From: Whalleya microplaca
Taxonomy: Eukaryota; Ascomycota; Sordariomycetes; Xylariales; Xylariaceae
NCBI GenBank assembly: GCA_022497155.1
Contig: MU385778.1
Location: 62,001 to 126,000 of the forward strand
Length of the DNA stretch: 64,000 bases
Direction of reading: 5' to 3'
Below the pieces are notes generated by a model. That model saw nothing but the letters and a program-made list of their open reading frames with translations, ran no database searches and was not told the origin of the DNA. Made by a program: the position numbers and the translations under genes. How positions within the stretch are numbered: the stretch's first letter is position 1; every line of letters starts with the position of its first letter. Positions 46,857-57,708 of the stretch are shown here, piece by piece.

Positions 46857-47540
46857 ATGGCTTCTGATTCTTCTTCTCTTTCGAGTTACGCGCCCGCGAT
46901 CCCATCTGACGTGGTGGTCGATGACAGGACCCGCGACTTCGTATCCCGGTTCTACGCCGTCGCGGACGACCCAGGGAAGAACGAGGAGTGGGTGGGCTAC
47001 TTCGCGCCCGGGGCCGTCCTCGTCATGGGCGATAAGTCCGCTGAGGGCATCGAACGTGAGTATGCCCCTCATCGACGAATCAACGTTCGCTGTCTAGATG
47101 TGTTTCGTAAAAAGAAGGGAAGGGATTGACAGGAGTATTCAGAGATCCGTCAACTCCGCCAAGGCATGTGGGATAAGGTAAAAGCGCGGAAGCAGTACGT
47201 ATTCCGGAGTCGCTTTCATTTCTCTATTTCTACTTGTCCTACGTCTACCTGTACGCGATATTTTGAGGTGGAGTTGAAGTTGCCGAATCATGACTTACCG
47301 CCCCCAAATTAGTTGAAAGGGGTACATACTGACCAACCTGTGATTGCGTATAGCAAGCCGGAGAAACTATTCTTGGCCTCATTCAAACCAGGCGAAACTG
47401 AGTGGATGCTCTATGGCTCTCTTGATCTGACCACGAAGGACGGGAAGAAGCAAGCCATCTCATGGGCTGGACGTGCAGTCGTGAAGGAGATTGAAGGGCA
47501 ACTAAAGTATACATTCTATCAAGTTTATCTGCATAGGTAA
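46857..47540 (+). CDS. SnoaL/NTF2-like small protein
   Basis: Three exons (46857-47055, 47143-47194, 47354-47540) with matched phases give 145 aa, the typical size for a single NTF2-fold domain. The N-terminus has VDDRTRDFVSRFYAVADDPG and EEWVGYFAPGAVLVMGDKSA. Exon 2 gives IRQLRQGMWDKVKARK. Exon 3 gives KPEKLFLASFKPGETEWMLY, then GSLDLTTKDGKKQAISWAGR and LKYTFYQVYLHR. This order (helix, cone strands, final FYQVYL strand) is that of fungal SnoaL-like proteins. Members bind small hydrophobic molecules or act as cyclases or isomerases, but many have no known function, and no catalytic residue can be assigned. No biosynthetic cluster is nearby. Confidence 0.8.
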
Positions 47541-49694
47541 GCTATGACTCTAAGCTTGTTCGAGTTACCTGGGAGTAAGTAGTTGACCCTATGTGAGCAG
47601 TAAACCAGCAGACCAGTAAGGAAATGGATCCGGCATAAGCATAAGGCGATAGAGCGTCATCAACAATAGCCTGAACTTTGAGCTTATTCTGTAGCTGGTA
47701 TTACATGTAATAATAAGCAAAACGAAGCATCTATGCCATTTCGGCTACTTCACTAAAGCACACGAGCTAGTCACCTTGCTCACCTTGACTTATACTGAGG
47801 AATCCCAAGGCGTAGCAAAGAGCTCCCGTGGCTTTTGTCAGTCCAGTTGGCTGCGCATCAGCTGACCTGTGTCGCTGCACCCTCCATCTTGTAGACGACG
47901 TCACGTTGGCACCGAAAGTCGTGGACAGGTGGTAGGCGGGCAGGCAGACACGAAGGATGATGATTTATGACTATGAATCATCAAGTCACTGGCGTTCTCT
48001 CATACATTATACCTCTCACTCGCTAACTAGCTGGCAGTTATCAAATGTTGCTTACAGAGAGTATAAAGGAGACACCTCTTTATGTAGCTGGAGCTTGCTG
48101 GAATCCACTTAAAGAGCCATGACGTAACCCAAGTCATCAACATTAAGAATGGCCTAGTGGTCTCACATGAATGCATCTAGTCATTAGTCTCTCCTTTTGT
48201 TCATGCCCACAAGGTACCTGTCAATTGAAGATTCTAGCTCTGTCTCACTCTGGCTTTGTTAGGTACTGAGGCACCTCTCATCTCATCAAGGCTGGCACCA
48301 TGAGGGGCTGATAGTGCATCATTTGTACAAAATTGGATCCGTCACCTCCCCGGCTTACACAAGCGGTTGTGTACAAGACGTACAAAATGTACATACGACG
48401 TGTATAAGTTATGAAGTACCTAAATGTGCCTGCTGAATGCAATGTTTGGGAATGACATGCTGTCCGGTGTAAGTGTGTACCTGAATCAAAGAACGGCCTG
48501 ATGCCTGTTTGTGCATAAACAATTGACAAAAGGTCGGGTACGTCTGATCTGTAAGATGGCTGAGATGGATGTAAACCTGTCTCTGATGCATGCAGCAAGT
48601 GGTCAAGAAGAGGTAATCATTTCAAAGCTTTCAAACCCAAAAGGCAATTGATGAGGGACGTTTGATGCCGCCCAGGGCTGCCAGGCTGCGTGTGGTTGCA
48701 ACGGTTATCGATGTTCCTTGCTTTGACTACCTACTGTACCTAACCTTCTACGTCGTAGGTAGTAGAACCCCAGACCTCCAGTTCTACATACCTAATCAGT
48801 GTAATCACCCCTCACAGCGCTTGGCTCCCTATCGTGCCCTATCTACACTACCTAACTTATACAGGCTACAGGCTACCGGCTACAGGCTACGAGCTACATA
48901 TGTACATACTCGCAGTACGGAGTACATACATACTAGGTAGATCCAGTTTACATACATAGGTACCTAGGTACATACACGCTAACTTACCCCTGTCGGTCAT
49001 TAACCCCAGCAATCCCATCCCACCCGTCCCACGCCTGCACCAGCTCCTCAACGCTGCCACGGGCCCTGAAGGCCACGCAGCTGCCCCGCCTCTCCATCCA
49101 GGACGAGGGAAAGAGGGACGGATGTACCGAAGATTGGTACTGGCGTCTATGTACCTCGCTCCGACGAGTCACCGTCACGTCCTGGCCTCGACCTCCAGCC
49201 TATGTCCCTTCCCCCCCCCCCTCGGCCTCAACTCTCTTTCTTTCAACAAAAAAGAAACAACTATCTAGATTCGATACCCTTCTATGTGAATACATACATA
49301 CTGCTGGCATAATTCATTCATCCTTCTCTGTTCATGACAAGTACTACGAAATTGTAATAATCCCCCCTTCTGTTGTTCGGCTGCCTGCATCTTCCTCTAG
49401 TCTCCTTTGTGTTTCCCGCCCTTCCTACTACACACCCTCGACGTCCTGTTGCCCGACATCGATCGCGTACTACGCGCTTGTCTTCTGTTGTCCCTCCTAG
49501 TCTTTTGCTATTCAGCTCCCCCCAGTCGACAGCTGCCTCATCCGCGATAACTAACCACCGCTCGACCCTCTTCTCCCTTTCCTGTCCCTTTATCTGTCCT
49601 ACTATCGCGACGCTTAGATTGAGAGCTGAGCTCCTCGTTGAGCTCCTCTGCTGGCGAGCAGGCAACTGCCCCAGCTTCCTGCTAGCACCCCTCT
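47541..49694. other. Spacer, 2.15 kb, with short repeats
   Basis: No supported gene. It contains a 9-bp repeat, CAGGCTACAGGCTACCGG-type units at 48861-48897, several TACATACATAC words, and a poly-C run near 49208-49222. The final 300 bp are strongly pyrimidine-rich (CCTTCTCCC, TTTCCTGTCC) and look like the 5' leader of the BCAS3-like gene. Confidence 0.5.
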
Positions 49695-52600
49695 ATGCCC
49701 GGTTCGTCCCTCCGCGATACCTCCCCGGCTTCGGCCTCTTCCTCCTCTGGGAGGAAAGCTCGCAACAAGAAGAAACAGAAGCTTACCGGAAGTGACGCGC
49801 CAGGCACAAGGAAGAAGGACAAGAATGTCAGAGATGGCGGTGGAGTTCTCGCGGCGGTGACCAAACATGGAGCTAAGTTCTCGTGCGTCTATCCCTATGT
49901 TGAGTCATTTAGTTGCTGTCCTGCAATCTGTTTGCCTTCCGCTGCCCTGATTCTGCTCTGACCGTGAATGACATCTATCTAATACTGCTGGTTCCTCCAG
50001 TGACGGCCCTCGCAGAGACCCAGCTCCGCCTCCCGATTTGCCTTATAATAACCAGTCTCCCGAGCTGAGGCCTACAATTCCTACCTCTATCCCAACAAAC
50101 CGCAACGCGGCAGCCTCTCCACTCTTAGACGGTGTTTCGACGACTTCTGCGTCTGCTAGCACAGCACCAAGCACCAATGACTGGACGAGGGCGATGGGAC
50201 CCTTCGGTGGTTCGCCATCTAATTTGATCAGCATTATGGGTGACTCCCCGCCAACCCAACCATCTTCGTATGAGGATCAAAGGGCAATGTCGTATGCCTG
50301 GACTGCACAGCAACAGCATAGGCACTATGCTAATAACAATGCCTATTCTGCTTCCCCTCCAAGCGGTGTCAGACGGCCCTTGAGCTTTCAGTTGGACTCC
50401 CAGTTTCCCCCTAATGACGTCCGTTCCCAAGCTTCATCGCCTCCGGGAGTGCGGAGAAGCTCAATGCATTCCCCTTTTCCTGCGCCGCGTGTCGGCTCTC
50501 ATCCACCTTTACCCCATCAACCTCAAGCTCACTTCTACGGAGCTCCGGACATCAACTTTGATGATTTGAATCCTAAGTCTGGCTTGAAGGCTGGGGAGAG
50601 GGGCTTTTTCTTTGGCTTCGATACTTTATCAAGCCCGAACGGAGCCGGCACGCCGGGCAGTGATAATATTGTCATTGCAGGCTACGAAGGTGGTGCTGAT
50701 ATCTACACTATTAGTAAGCGAGGCGTAGAGCCACTTGTTAGTCTGAAAGGGCTGCGAGGAGGCGTCTATGACGCCAAAATACTGCCATGGGATGGCGCCC
50801 CTGATCCGTTTGGCATATTTCCCTTGATTGCTGTTGTCGTTCATGGTCCCGTCATCCTCCCAAATGCCTCCGAGTTAGCGGTGGAGCCCCACTCCGACGA
50901 GGCCGCAAGTCCTCGGTTAGATGGCATCCACATGCCTCAGTCGGACGGCAATCAGAGACAGGTCAACGTTGGTAAGGTAATGCCTATAATCGAGGCTTAT
51001 CAAACGACGATTGAGGTGTACTCTCTGGTCACCAATAAGTTGGTTGATGTGTTACTGCAGGCGCCAAAAATCCCTGTCAAGACTTCGGTATCGAGCCCGA
51101 TGTTTCGAAGCCCTCCACCGACCGGTGCTTTTCAGATCTGTGCTGATGATGGGAGTATTGTTGTTTCTTCTGGTGTGACAGGCGAGTGTTGGGTTTTTCG
51201 GCAGGCCAAATACGATCAAGAGCCGGGGTATCAATTCCACTGTGTGGGAAAGCTGTGGACGAGTCTACAACAAGCACTTAAAAACGACTCAACTCCTGAA
51301 GAGGGGCAAAGTCAGACTCAGGGTCCTATTCCGCCCCGTAAACGACCACAAACGCCGATCTTATCTGTTAGCGGAAGATGGTTGGCATACTGCCCACCGG
51401 CGCCGTCTTCCCAGATCGCGCTTAATGCTTCTATTCTTGTACCGATTGAAGGCAAGGCACCGGGCCTAACGACGCTCACTTCGCCCGTGCTACCAAATGA
51501 GAGTTCTGAGGTTGACCAGCCTATCTCCGACGGTGTGATGAACCGCATCATGAGAGAGACTACCCAGGAGTTCATACAAGGTGCTCGATGGGTTGGGAAA
51601 CAAGGCATGCAACTTTGGAACAATTACTGGAAGCCCGGTCAACAATCACAGCCTCGACAGGCTCCTGTTGGCTCACCACCCTGGAGTGGAGGTTATACCG
51701 GAAGGTCGGACGCCTCGCAGTTCCCTCCAACTTACGGTATATCTGGTCAAGCGGTCACCAAGGAACCCGGCCTAGTGTCTATAATTGACCTACACAGTCT
51801 CACGAACTCTGCTGCGGTTCACCACACTACAACATTCAAGGCACCGCTCGGATGCAGCTTTCTTTCATTCTCACCAACGGGGTTGTCTCTGTTCACTGCG
51901 AGTAATAAAGGAGATGTGCAGACGGTGTGGGATTTGATGCGTATTCAATACACGAAGTCTTCAGCCTTGCAGAATTCGCAGCCGCACAATGGTCACCCGA
52001 CGCGAGTCAGACAGGTTGCACAGTTCTCGCGAATGACTGTTGCCCGGATCGTCGATGTTGCGTGGGCGAAACCGAATGGAGAGAGAATTGCCATGGTAAC
52101 CGAAAGGGGCACGGTGCATCTGCTTGATATGCCACCGAGTGCCTATACTTGGCCTCCTCCACGTCGACGCGTCAAAGTCCCGGAGGGGGCGCCACAAGGT
52201 TCTGAGACTGCACCTTCGGCAGTTTCCATGGCGTCGAACGCTCTCAGCTCTGCTTACGGTGCGACACGACCGTTAATCGCCCGCCAGCGCCGCAGCAGCT
52301 CTAATTTGCAGTCGGCGTCGACCATCATGGATCATGCTAGCTATGGAGGCAAGGTTCTTGCCGCAGGAATTAGTCATTCTTTAGGCAATGCCGGAAGCGC
52401 CATCAATCATCTGCGACACACGGGTGAGAATCGCGTGAGCTTGCCACCTGCAAGCATGTCACCCGGCCCGTCATGTGCCACATGGATCACTGGCAAGAAG
52501 TATCATTCTATATTTGTCCTGGGCAACGGCTTGATTAGAACCTTTCCTAGTAAGAGTCGCAAGCCAACGTCAGGAAAAGACAAGCCTCGTTTCGCTCGTG

Positions 52601-53262
52601 GTAATAGGTACAGGGACTTCAAGTTGAAGAGCTTGCCTGACGATATCATTGCTCCGTCCGTCAAACAGATGATTGATCCCATCGAGGACCTCGATCTTAC
52701 CCAGCAGGACCATGATGGTGGAAATACCTTGGTACTCCATCCTCGACCACGCTCTGCGGGCTCCGATTATAGCCCGGAGGCTTCTATTCCGCAAGCCGAG
52801 ATTGAGTCGAGTGCGCCTTATCAACCATTCCATACGGATAGGCGGGTAGGTCTTTACGTGTGTGGTGAGGTGCCTGTCACAGCTACCCCGTCATCAGTAT
52901 CTCAGCTTCTACAGGCAGCGACCCTGGAAGATGCCCCGAGACGTAGCAAACGTGGCCCGGCCAAGCCTACGCCTATGCCTATGCCTAAGCAGCCTTGGGC
53001 ATTCGGGCAGGTCATCCACGCGACTAAAATTGATGTAGGACCCCTGAACTTGGTTGAAGAGGACATGAGCAGCAGCATCGGCGACCACCGTGCCTTGCCC
53101 GTCTCGGCTATGGAACGAGTCCTCCAAGTGGGTGAGAACGACGAGCAGATCGTCGTCACGACCCGCCGGCGCAGAGGCGGCAACAGGTCCTCGGACACCG
53201 ACGAGGACGGGTTCTTCGAGGACGACTGTGAAGTGCTTGACTTTGCGGACCAGAGAGTTTGA
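49695..53262 (+). CDS. BCAS3-like WD40/beta-propeller protein, 1149 aa
   Basis: Two exons (49695-49882, 50001-53262) give 1149 aa. The N-terminus is Ser/Lys-rich and basic (SSGRKARNKKKQKL), followed by a disordered Pro/Ser region to about residue 240. The propeller core begins near GERGFFFGFDTLSS and includes NIVIAGYEGGADIYTISKRG, a long insert, and ATQEFIQ-like helical text (ETTQEFIQGARWVGKQGMQL). It continues FLSFSPTGLSLFTASNKGDV then QTVWDLMRIQYTK and VAWAKPNGERIAMVTERGTV. This arrangement matches the BCAS3/PROPPIN-related propeller proteins, which bind phosphoinositides and act with PHAF1 at autophagosome-forming sites. The assignment rests on pattern recognition only. The C-terminus is acidic (SSDTDEDGFFEDDCEVLDF). 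The frame is unbroken over 3.2 kb, so coding status is certain. Confidence 0.75.
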
Positions 53263-54022
53263 GAGGCGTATATGCTGATTTTTCAGGGGAAACCGACGAC
53301 GCTTGCGCGGACACTTGGCTTGCTGATATAGAGTGTTTTGATTCAGCCAACTTTGGGTAGATGCAGATGCCACCACCAGTTTGACGCAAACATTCGCAGA
53401 AACAGAGAAGCATAAACACACGAGGCGGCAGCGGTTTACCAACGTGGGGAGGTTATAGGTGGTATATGGCCCCTCGAACTCTCACTTTGACTTGGAACGG
53501 GTTATTTTGGATTGGTCGGCGTAGTGTGATTGCATCATCATCATCATCAAGATCACCAACATATTGCATTAGTGAGAACAACGGGACATGTATAGAGTCT
53601 CGTATATCAATAGGTACTGGACCAAACTCAATTAGATACCAATTAAAGCCATGTTGGCTTTTTTTCCCACTCAGTGAAATTTCTCTAGGCTACTTCATTA
53701 CTTTCTTCCTCTTGAGACTATTCGGTGTATGCGCGTTTGATGCAAGCTCAATGAGATGAGGTTCGAAGCGAGATGGGCTGCTGCTGCTACAATACGGGTC
53801 AAGATTCCATGGCAACTCCCGAGTCTGTCTCTTCGAGCTTTTTTCTTTTGTTTTGTCTATGCACACACACATTACATCCACAATCCAAAACTAAAACCCA
53901 TGGTACGTTGCACAGCCAGCCAGCCAGCCAGCCAACCAACCAGCCAGCCCAGCCCAGGCGACCCCTTCCCCCCTTGTAGTAGCAATTAACAACACCCACC
54001 CTATTATCGAATTCGTATCCAT
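53263..54022. other. Spacer between convergent genes
   Basis: 760 bp between the BCAS3-like gene (+) and DPM2 (-). It contains an ATC triplet run (CATCATCATCATCA) near 53535-53549 and a CCAG/CCAA tetranucleotide run (CCAGCCAGCCAGCCAACCAA) near 53918-53945. No gene. Confidence 0.5.
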
Positions 54023-54460
54023 TTATGCCTTCTTCTTAGTGGCGGCCTTGGCTTTCGCAGCCTTCTTCCGGTTGCTGCGGATCATGACGACGCTCAGGAA
54101 CGAGCCGACGACGGCGGCGCCCAGCAGGACGAGGATCACCGGCAGGCGGATGGCCCAGACCCGTGGCGGGAAGAAGTTGTGCAGGGGGTGGTCCGAGTCG
54201 ACGAAGGGCTGCGCATCGTTACATGTTAGAGAACATTGTGAAGAGGGAGGGTTGGTGGAAAGGAGGGGACAGGAAAGGGCAAACTGTACCATAGCCAACG
54301 TCCAGATGGAGTAGTAGAGGAAGACGACGGAGGCGGCCACGAGCATGGCAAGGCCAACGAGTGTGCCGAGCTGTCGCAGCGCAATGCGGTGTTAGCAATC
54401 AATGGGCATCACTTATTCATTAATTAGCTAGGGGTTGAAGAGAAGAATCGTGCGTACCAT
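54023..54460 (-). CDS. DPM2: Dpm2, regulatory subunit of dolichol-phosphate mannose synthase
   Basis: Three exons give 89 aa. Exon 1 is the ATG alone (54458-54460), followed at once by a GTACGC donor. Exon 2 (about 54291-54371) encodes LGTLVGLAMLVAASVVFLYY and SIWTLAM. Exon 3 (54023-54208) encodes PFVDSDHPLHNFFPPRVWAI, RLPVILVLLGAAVVGSFLSV and a Lys-rich tail ending ATKKKA. Two membrane segments with the PFVD-HPLH-FFPPRVWAIR loop are diagnostic of Dpm2. It stabilises the catalytic Dpm1 and membrane-anchored Dpm3 in the ER, where dolichol-P-mannose is made for N-glycans, O-mannosylation and GPI anchors. The C-terminal lysines fit an ER retention signal. The gene is divergent from CWC22. Confidence 0.95.
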
Positions 54461-55065
54461 TGTGGGATTAAGGCTTATAAGTATTTCCTATTGGAGATAC
54501 AGGAGTGTTATGGAGTCGAATCCGCCTGGGTTGTACGAATTGTTGCTCCCTCCAGCTGCTGCTTCGTGGTTGCTGTTTTTCTGGTGCTGGTGCCGGTGCT
54601 GGTGCTGGTGTCGGTGCTGGTGCCGGTGTCGCTGTCGCTGTCGCTGTCGCTGCTGGTGTTGAAGGTTGGTGGATGATGATGACCTGGCCGAAAAAAGCTG
54701 TGGATAGAGCGACTGCGTGGATGGAGCGTGGATGGAGCGACGGGACGGGCGTGGCTGCTGCGTGGGTTCGAACGCGACCAGGGAAAGGAGGAATGGGTCG
54801 CGTTGCACTTTTTAGATTGACCACCCCCACTTTTAAACTTTCCAGCCTCGTCCCCAAACTTTCGACTTGCCAACACCGGTCGTGCTTTACTTTGCAGCTT
54901 CACACCTTCAACTCGTGACCGCAACCACAACTTTAGGACGTCTAGCGGATATCAATTTACGAGTTGCTCGTCGCATGAGCCTACAAGATATTTATTGTCT
55001 TGGTTGGTGTAGGACGCGACGACGCTGCTAGCTAGCACACAGACAATCAGCATAGCACAATCATC
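54461..55065. promoter_or_regulatory. Divergent promoter, DPM2 / CWC22
   Basis: About 600 bp between start codons. It includes the GGTGCT-type minisatellite at 54581-54660, on the DPM2 side within about 200 bp of its ATG. On the CWC22 side, pyrimidine/adenine-rich sequence (AGCACACAGACAATCAGC) lies directly before the ATG. Open frames over the minisatellite are by-products of the 6-bp period. Confidence 0.55.
54581..54660. repeat. 6-bp minisatellite (GGTGCT/GGTGCC/GCTGTC)
   Basis: About 13 imperfect hexamer units: GGTGCT, GGTGCC and GGTGTC in the first part, then four GTCGCT units, ending in CTGCTGGTG. The 6-bp period keeps all six frames open and creates low-complexity Gly-Ala or His-Gln open frames that are not taken as coding. 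Confidence 0.9.
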
Positions 55066-57708
55066 ATGGCCGAGGTCGAGACGACGAAGCCGCCACACGT
55101 GGGCGAGAAATCGCCAAATGGAGTGCCCACCGCCCCTCGCTCTCCACGCCGAGATGGCCGCGGCCGCTTTCGAGATGGCGCCGACACCTACCGCCCGCGA
55201 CGCGACCGCCGCTCCTCCCCCCTTCCTCCACGCCAGCAGCGATCGTCGCCACCGCCGCCGCCCCGCCAGCGCACGCCGCCGCGCGAGCCCACGGAGGAGG
55301 AGAAGCAGGCGGCGGCGCAGGCCGAGTACCAGAAGCTGCTGAACATGCGGTCGGGCGGGACGTACATCCCGCCGGCGCGGCTGCGCGCCCTGCAGGCCCA
55401 GATCACCGACAAGTCGACCAAGGAGTACCAGCGCATGGCGTGGGAGGCGCTGAAGAAGAGCGTCAACGGCCTCGTCAACAAGGTCAACGTCTCCAATATC
55501 AAGCAGGTCGCCCCCGAGCTGTTCAACGAGAACCTGATCCGCGGCCGCGGCCTGTTCTGCCGCAGCATCATGAAGGCGCAGGCCGCCGCCCTGCCCTTCA
55601 CGCCTGTCCTCGCCGCCATGGCGGCTATTGTCAATACGAAGCTGCCCCAGGTCGGTGAGCTGCTGCTTAAGCGGCTCGTCATGCAGTTCCGGAAGGCGTT
55701 TAAGCGGAACGACAAGGCGGTTTGCTTGTCCTCGACTACGTTCATCGCGCACTTGATCAACCAGCAGGTCGTGCACGAGATGCTGGCGGCCCAGATACTG
55801 CTGCTCCTGCTGCAGAAGCCGACGGACGACAGCGTCGAGATTGCCGTAGGCTTGATGAAGGAGGTCGGGAGTCATATGGAGGAGATGAGCGGGCCGATTG
55901 CGATGGCCGTCTTCGACCAGTTCCGGAACATACTGCACGAGGCCGACATAGATAAGCGTGTCCAGTATCAGATCGAGGTGCTCTTCCAGATCCGGAAGGA
56001 TCGCTTCAAGGATAACCCGTCGGTCAAAGAAGAGCTGGACTTAATAGAGGAGGAAGATCAGATCACGCATCGAATCGAACTAGACGCGGAGATTGATGTT
56101 CAAGAGGGATTAAACATATTCAAATACGATCCCGAATGGGAGGAAAACGAGGCGGCGTATAAGAGACTCAAGGCTGAAATTCTAGGGGAGGGAAGTGATG
56201 ATGAGGAAGACGACGATGATGAGGATGAAAGCTCCGAGGAAGAGGAGGAGGAAAAGGCCATGGAGATCAAAGACCAATCGAACACCGACCTGGTCAATCT
56301 CCGCAAGACGATATATCTTACCATCATGTCCTCGGTGGACCCCGAGGAAGCTGTACACAAGCTTATGAAGCTCAACTTACCGGCCGGCCAGGAACCAGAG
56401 TTACCGTCCATGATTGTGGAGTGTTGCGCTCAGGAGAAGACCTACAGCAAGTTCTTCGGCTTGATCGGTGAAAGATTTTCCAAGATAAATCGGCTATGGA
56501 CAGATCTATTCGAGCAGTGCTTCCAAAAGTACTACGAAACGATTCATCGATACGAGACGAACCGACTCAGGAATATTGCGAGGTTCTTTGGCCACTTATT
56601 TGGCTCAGATGCCATCGGCTGGCACGTCCTCTCCGTCGTACACCTGAATGAGGAGGAAACAACCTCCAGTTCGCGAGTGTTCCTCAAGATATTCTTCCAG
56701 GAAATCTCAGAGGAACTTGGCATGGCGAAGCTCCAGGCACGGATCAAGGACGAGACACTGCAACCTAATTTCGAGGGTATCTTCCCTCGTGACAATGCTC
56801 GCAATATCCGGTTCTCGATCAACTACTTTACGAGCATTGGTATGGGTGCTCTCACGGAGGAAATGAGAGAATACTTGGCGAACATACCGAAACCAACCCT
56901 TCCAGCACCTCCTGCGGCTGACCATCCGGACTCAGACTCGGTGTCCAGCTATTCGTCATATACCGGTTCATCATACTCGTCGCGTTCCAGGTCTCGCACA
57001 CCCCCACGGCGGTCCCTGGATAGAGGGCGCTCATTGTCACGTACCCCGCCCAGACGAGGCCGGCCAAAATCGTACAGCAGAAGCCGGACCCGCTCTCGCT
57101 CCTACAGTTCATCGCGAAGTCGTTCCCCGCCGCGCCGAGCGGCCAAGAGATATTCATCTTCGCCCAGCCCCCCACCTCGCCGGGGCCGCCGGGACTCGAG
57201 CGATTCACGTTACAGATCGCTAAGTCCCCTACTACACCGCGGAGCCGCTGCCCGGCCTCGATCAACTAGCCGGGCCCGCAGCCCGAGGCGTTCCCGCTCT
57301 TATTCACCCTCCCGCAGTCGCAGCCCCCCGCCCAGGAGGGCGCCAGCAAGGCGAGACTCGTACTCGGCCAGCCCACCTCCCCGCAAAGCTCGTCGCGGCC
57401 CCAGCTCCTCGCGCTCGCGTTCGCGGTCCCCGCCTCCCCCGCGGCGCGGGCGTCTGCCCACGCGATCGGTCTCTCCGCCGGCGGGGCCGTCCAGGCGGCG
57501 CCGGAACACGAGCTCCGTCTCGCCCCCCTCCCGCAAGAGGGCGCGGTATAATGACAGCAGCCGAAGCCGCTCGCCTAGCCCCGTCGGGGGCGGGGGCGGG
57601 GGCGGGGTGAAGAGGAGAAGGTATAGCTATAGCGAGAGCAGGAGTCGGTCGCCGGTGCCGAAGCGGGAGAAGCGGGAGAGTATGGTGAGGAGGGAGAGTA
57701 GAGGTTAG
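55066..57708 (+). CDS. CWC22: Cwc22, spliceosomal MIF4G/MA3 protein with RS tail
   Basis: An intronless 880-aa frame. After a disordered, Arg/Pro-rich N-terminus, YIPPARLRALQAQI (100-113) leads into the MIF4G domain (about 115-300: WEALKKSVNGLVNKVNVSNI, ELFNENLIRGRGLFCRSIMK). An acidic linker, EGSDDEEDDDDEDESSEEEE, sits near 375-395. The MA3 domain follows (about 405-530: LRKTIYLTIMSSVDPEEAVH), then DAIGWHVLSVVHLNEEETTS and NARNIRFSINYFTSIGMGAL, both typical of Cwc22. The C-terminus (about 610-880) is a long RS/RP-rich tail with many SRSRSRTPPRR-type motifs. Cwc22 is needed for catalytic activation of the spliceosome; in animals it escorts eIF4A3 to load the exon junction complex. The RS tail is absent from yeast Cwc22 and resembles the animal arrangement. 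Confidence 0.95.
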   Translation: MAEVETTKPPHVGEKSPNGVPTAPRSPRRDGRGRFRDGADTYRPRRDRRSSPLPPRQQRSSPPPPPRQRTPPREPTEEEKQAAAQAEYQKLLNMRSGGTYIPPARLRALQAQITDKSTKEYQRMAWEALKKSVNGLVNKVNVSNIKQVAPELFNENLIRGRGLFCRSIMKAQAAALPFTPVLAAMAAIVNTKLPQVGELLLKRLVMQFRKAFKRNDKAVCLSSTTFIAHLINQQVVHEMLAAQILLLLLQKPTDDSVEIAVGLMKEVGSHMEEMSGPIAMAVFDQFRNILHEADIDKRVQYQIEVLFQIRKDRFKDNPSVKEELDLIEEEDQITHRIELDAEIDVQEGLNIFKYDPEWEENEAAYKRLKAEILGEGSDDEEDDDDEDESSEEEEEEKAMEIKDQSNTDLVNLRKTIYLTIMSSVDPEEAVHKLMKLNLPAGQEPELPSMIVECCAQEKTYSKFFGLIGERFSKINRLWTDLFEQCFQKYYETIHRYETNRLRNIARFFGHLFGSDAIGWHVLSVVHLNEEETTSSSRVFLKIFFQEISEELGMAKLQARIKDETLQPNFEGIFPRDNARNIRFSINYFTSIGMGALTEEMREYLANIPKPTLPAPPAADHPDSDSVSSYSSYTGSSYSSRSRSRTPPRRSLDRGRSLSRTPPRRGRPKSYSRSRTRSRSYSSSRSRSPPRRAAKRYSSSPSPPPRRGRRDSSDSRYRSLSPLLHRGAAARPRSTSRARSPRRSRSYSPSRSRSPPPRRAPARRDSYSASPPPRKARRGPSSSRSRSRSPPPPRRGRLPTRSVSPPAGPSRRRRNTSSVSPPSRKRARYNDSSRSRSPSPVGGGGGGGVKRRRYSYSESRSRSPVPKREKRESMVRRESRG

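Noticed and set aside
54488..54930. Several 60-140-codon frames on both strands between DPM2 and CWC22
   Set aside because: They are kept open by the 6-bp minisatellite and fall in the shared promoter.
54952..55938. 328-codon minus-strand frame opposite CWC22
   Set aside because: Shadow of the CWC22 coding region; low-complexity Arg/Leu/Gly product with no family features.
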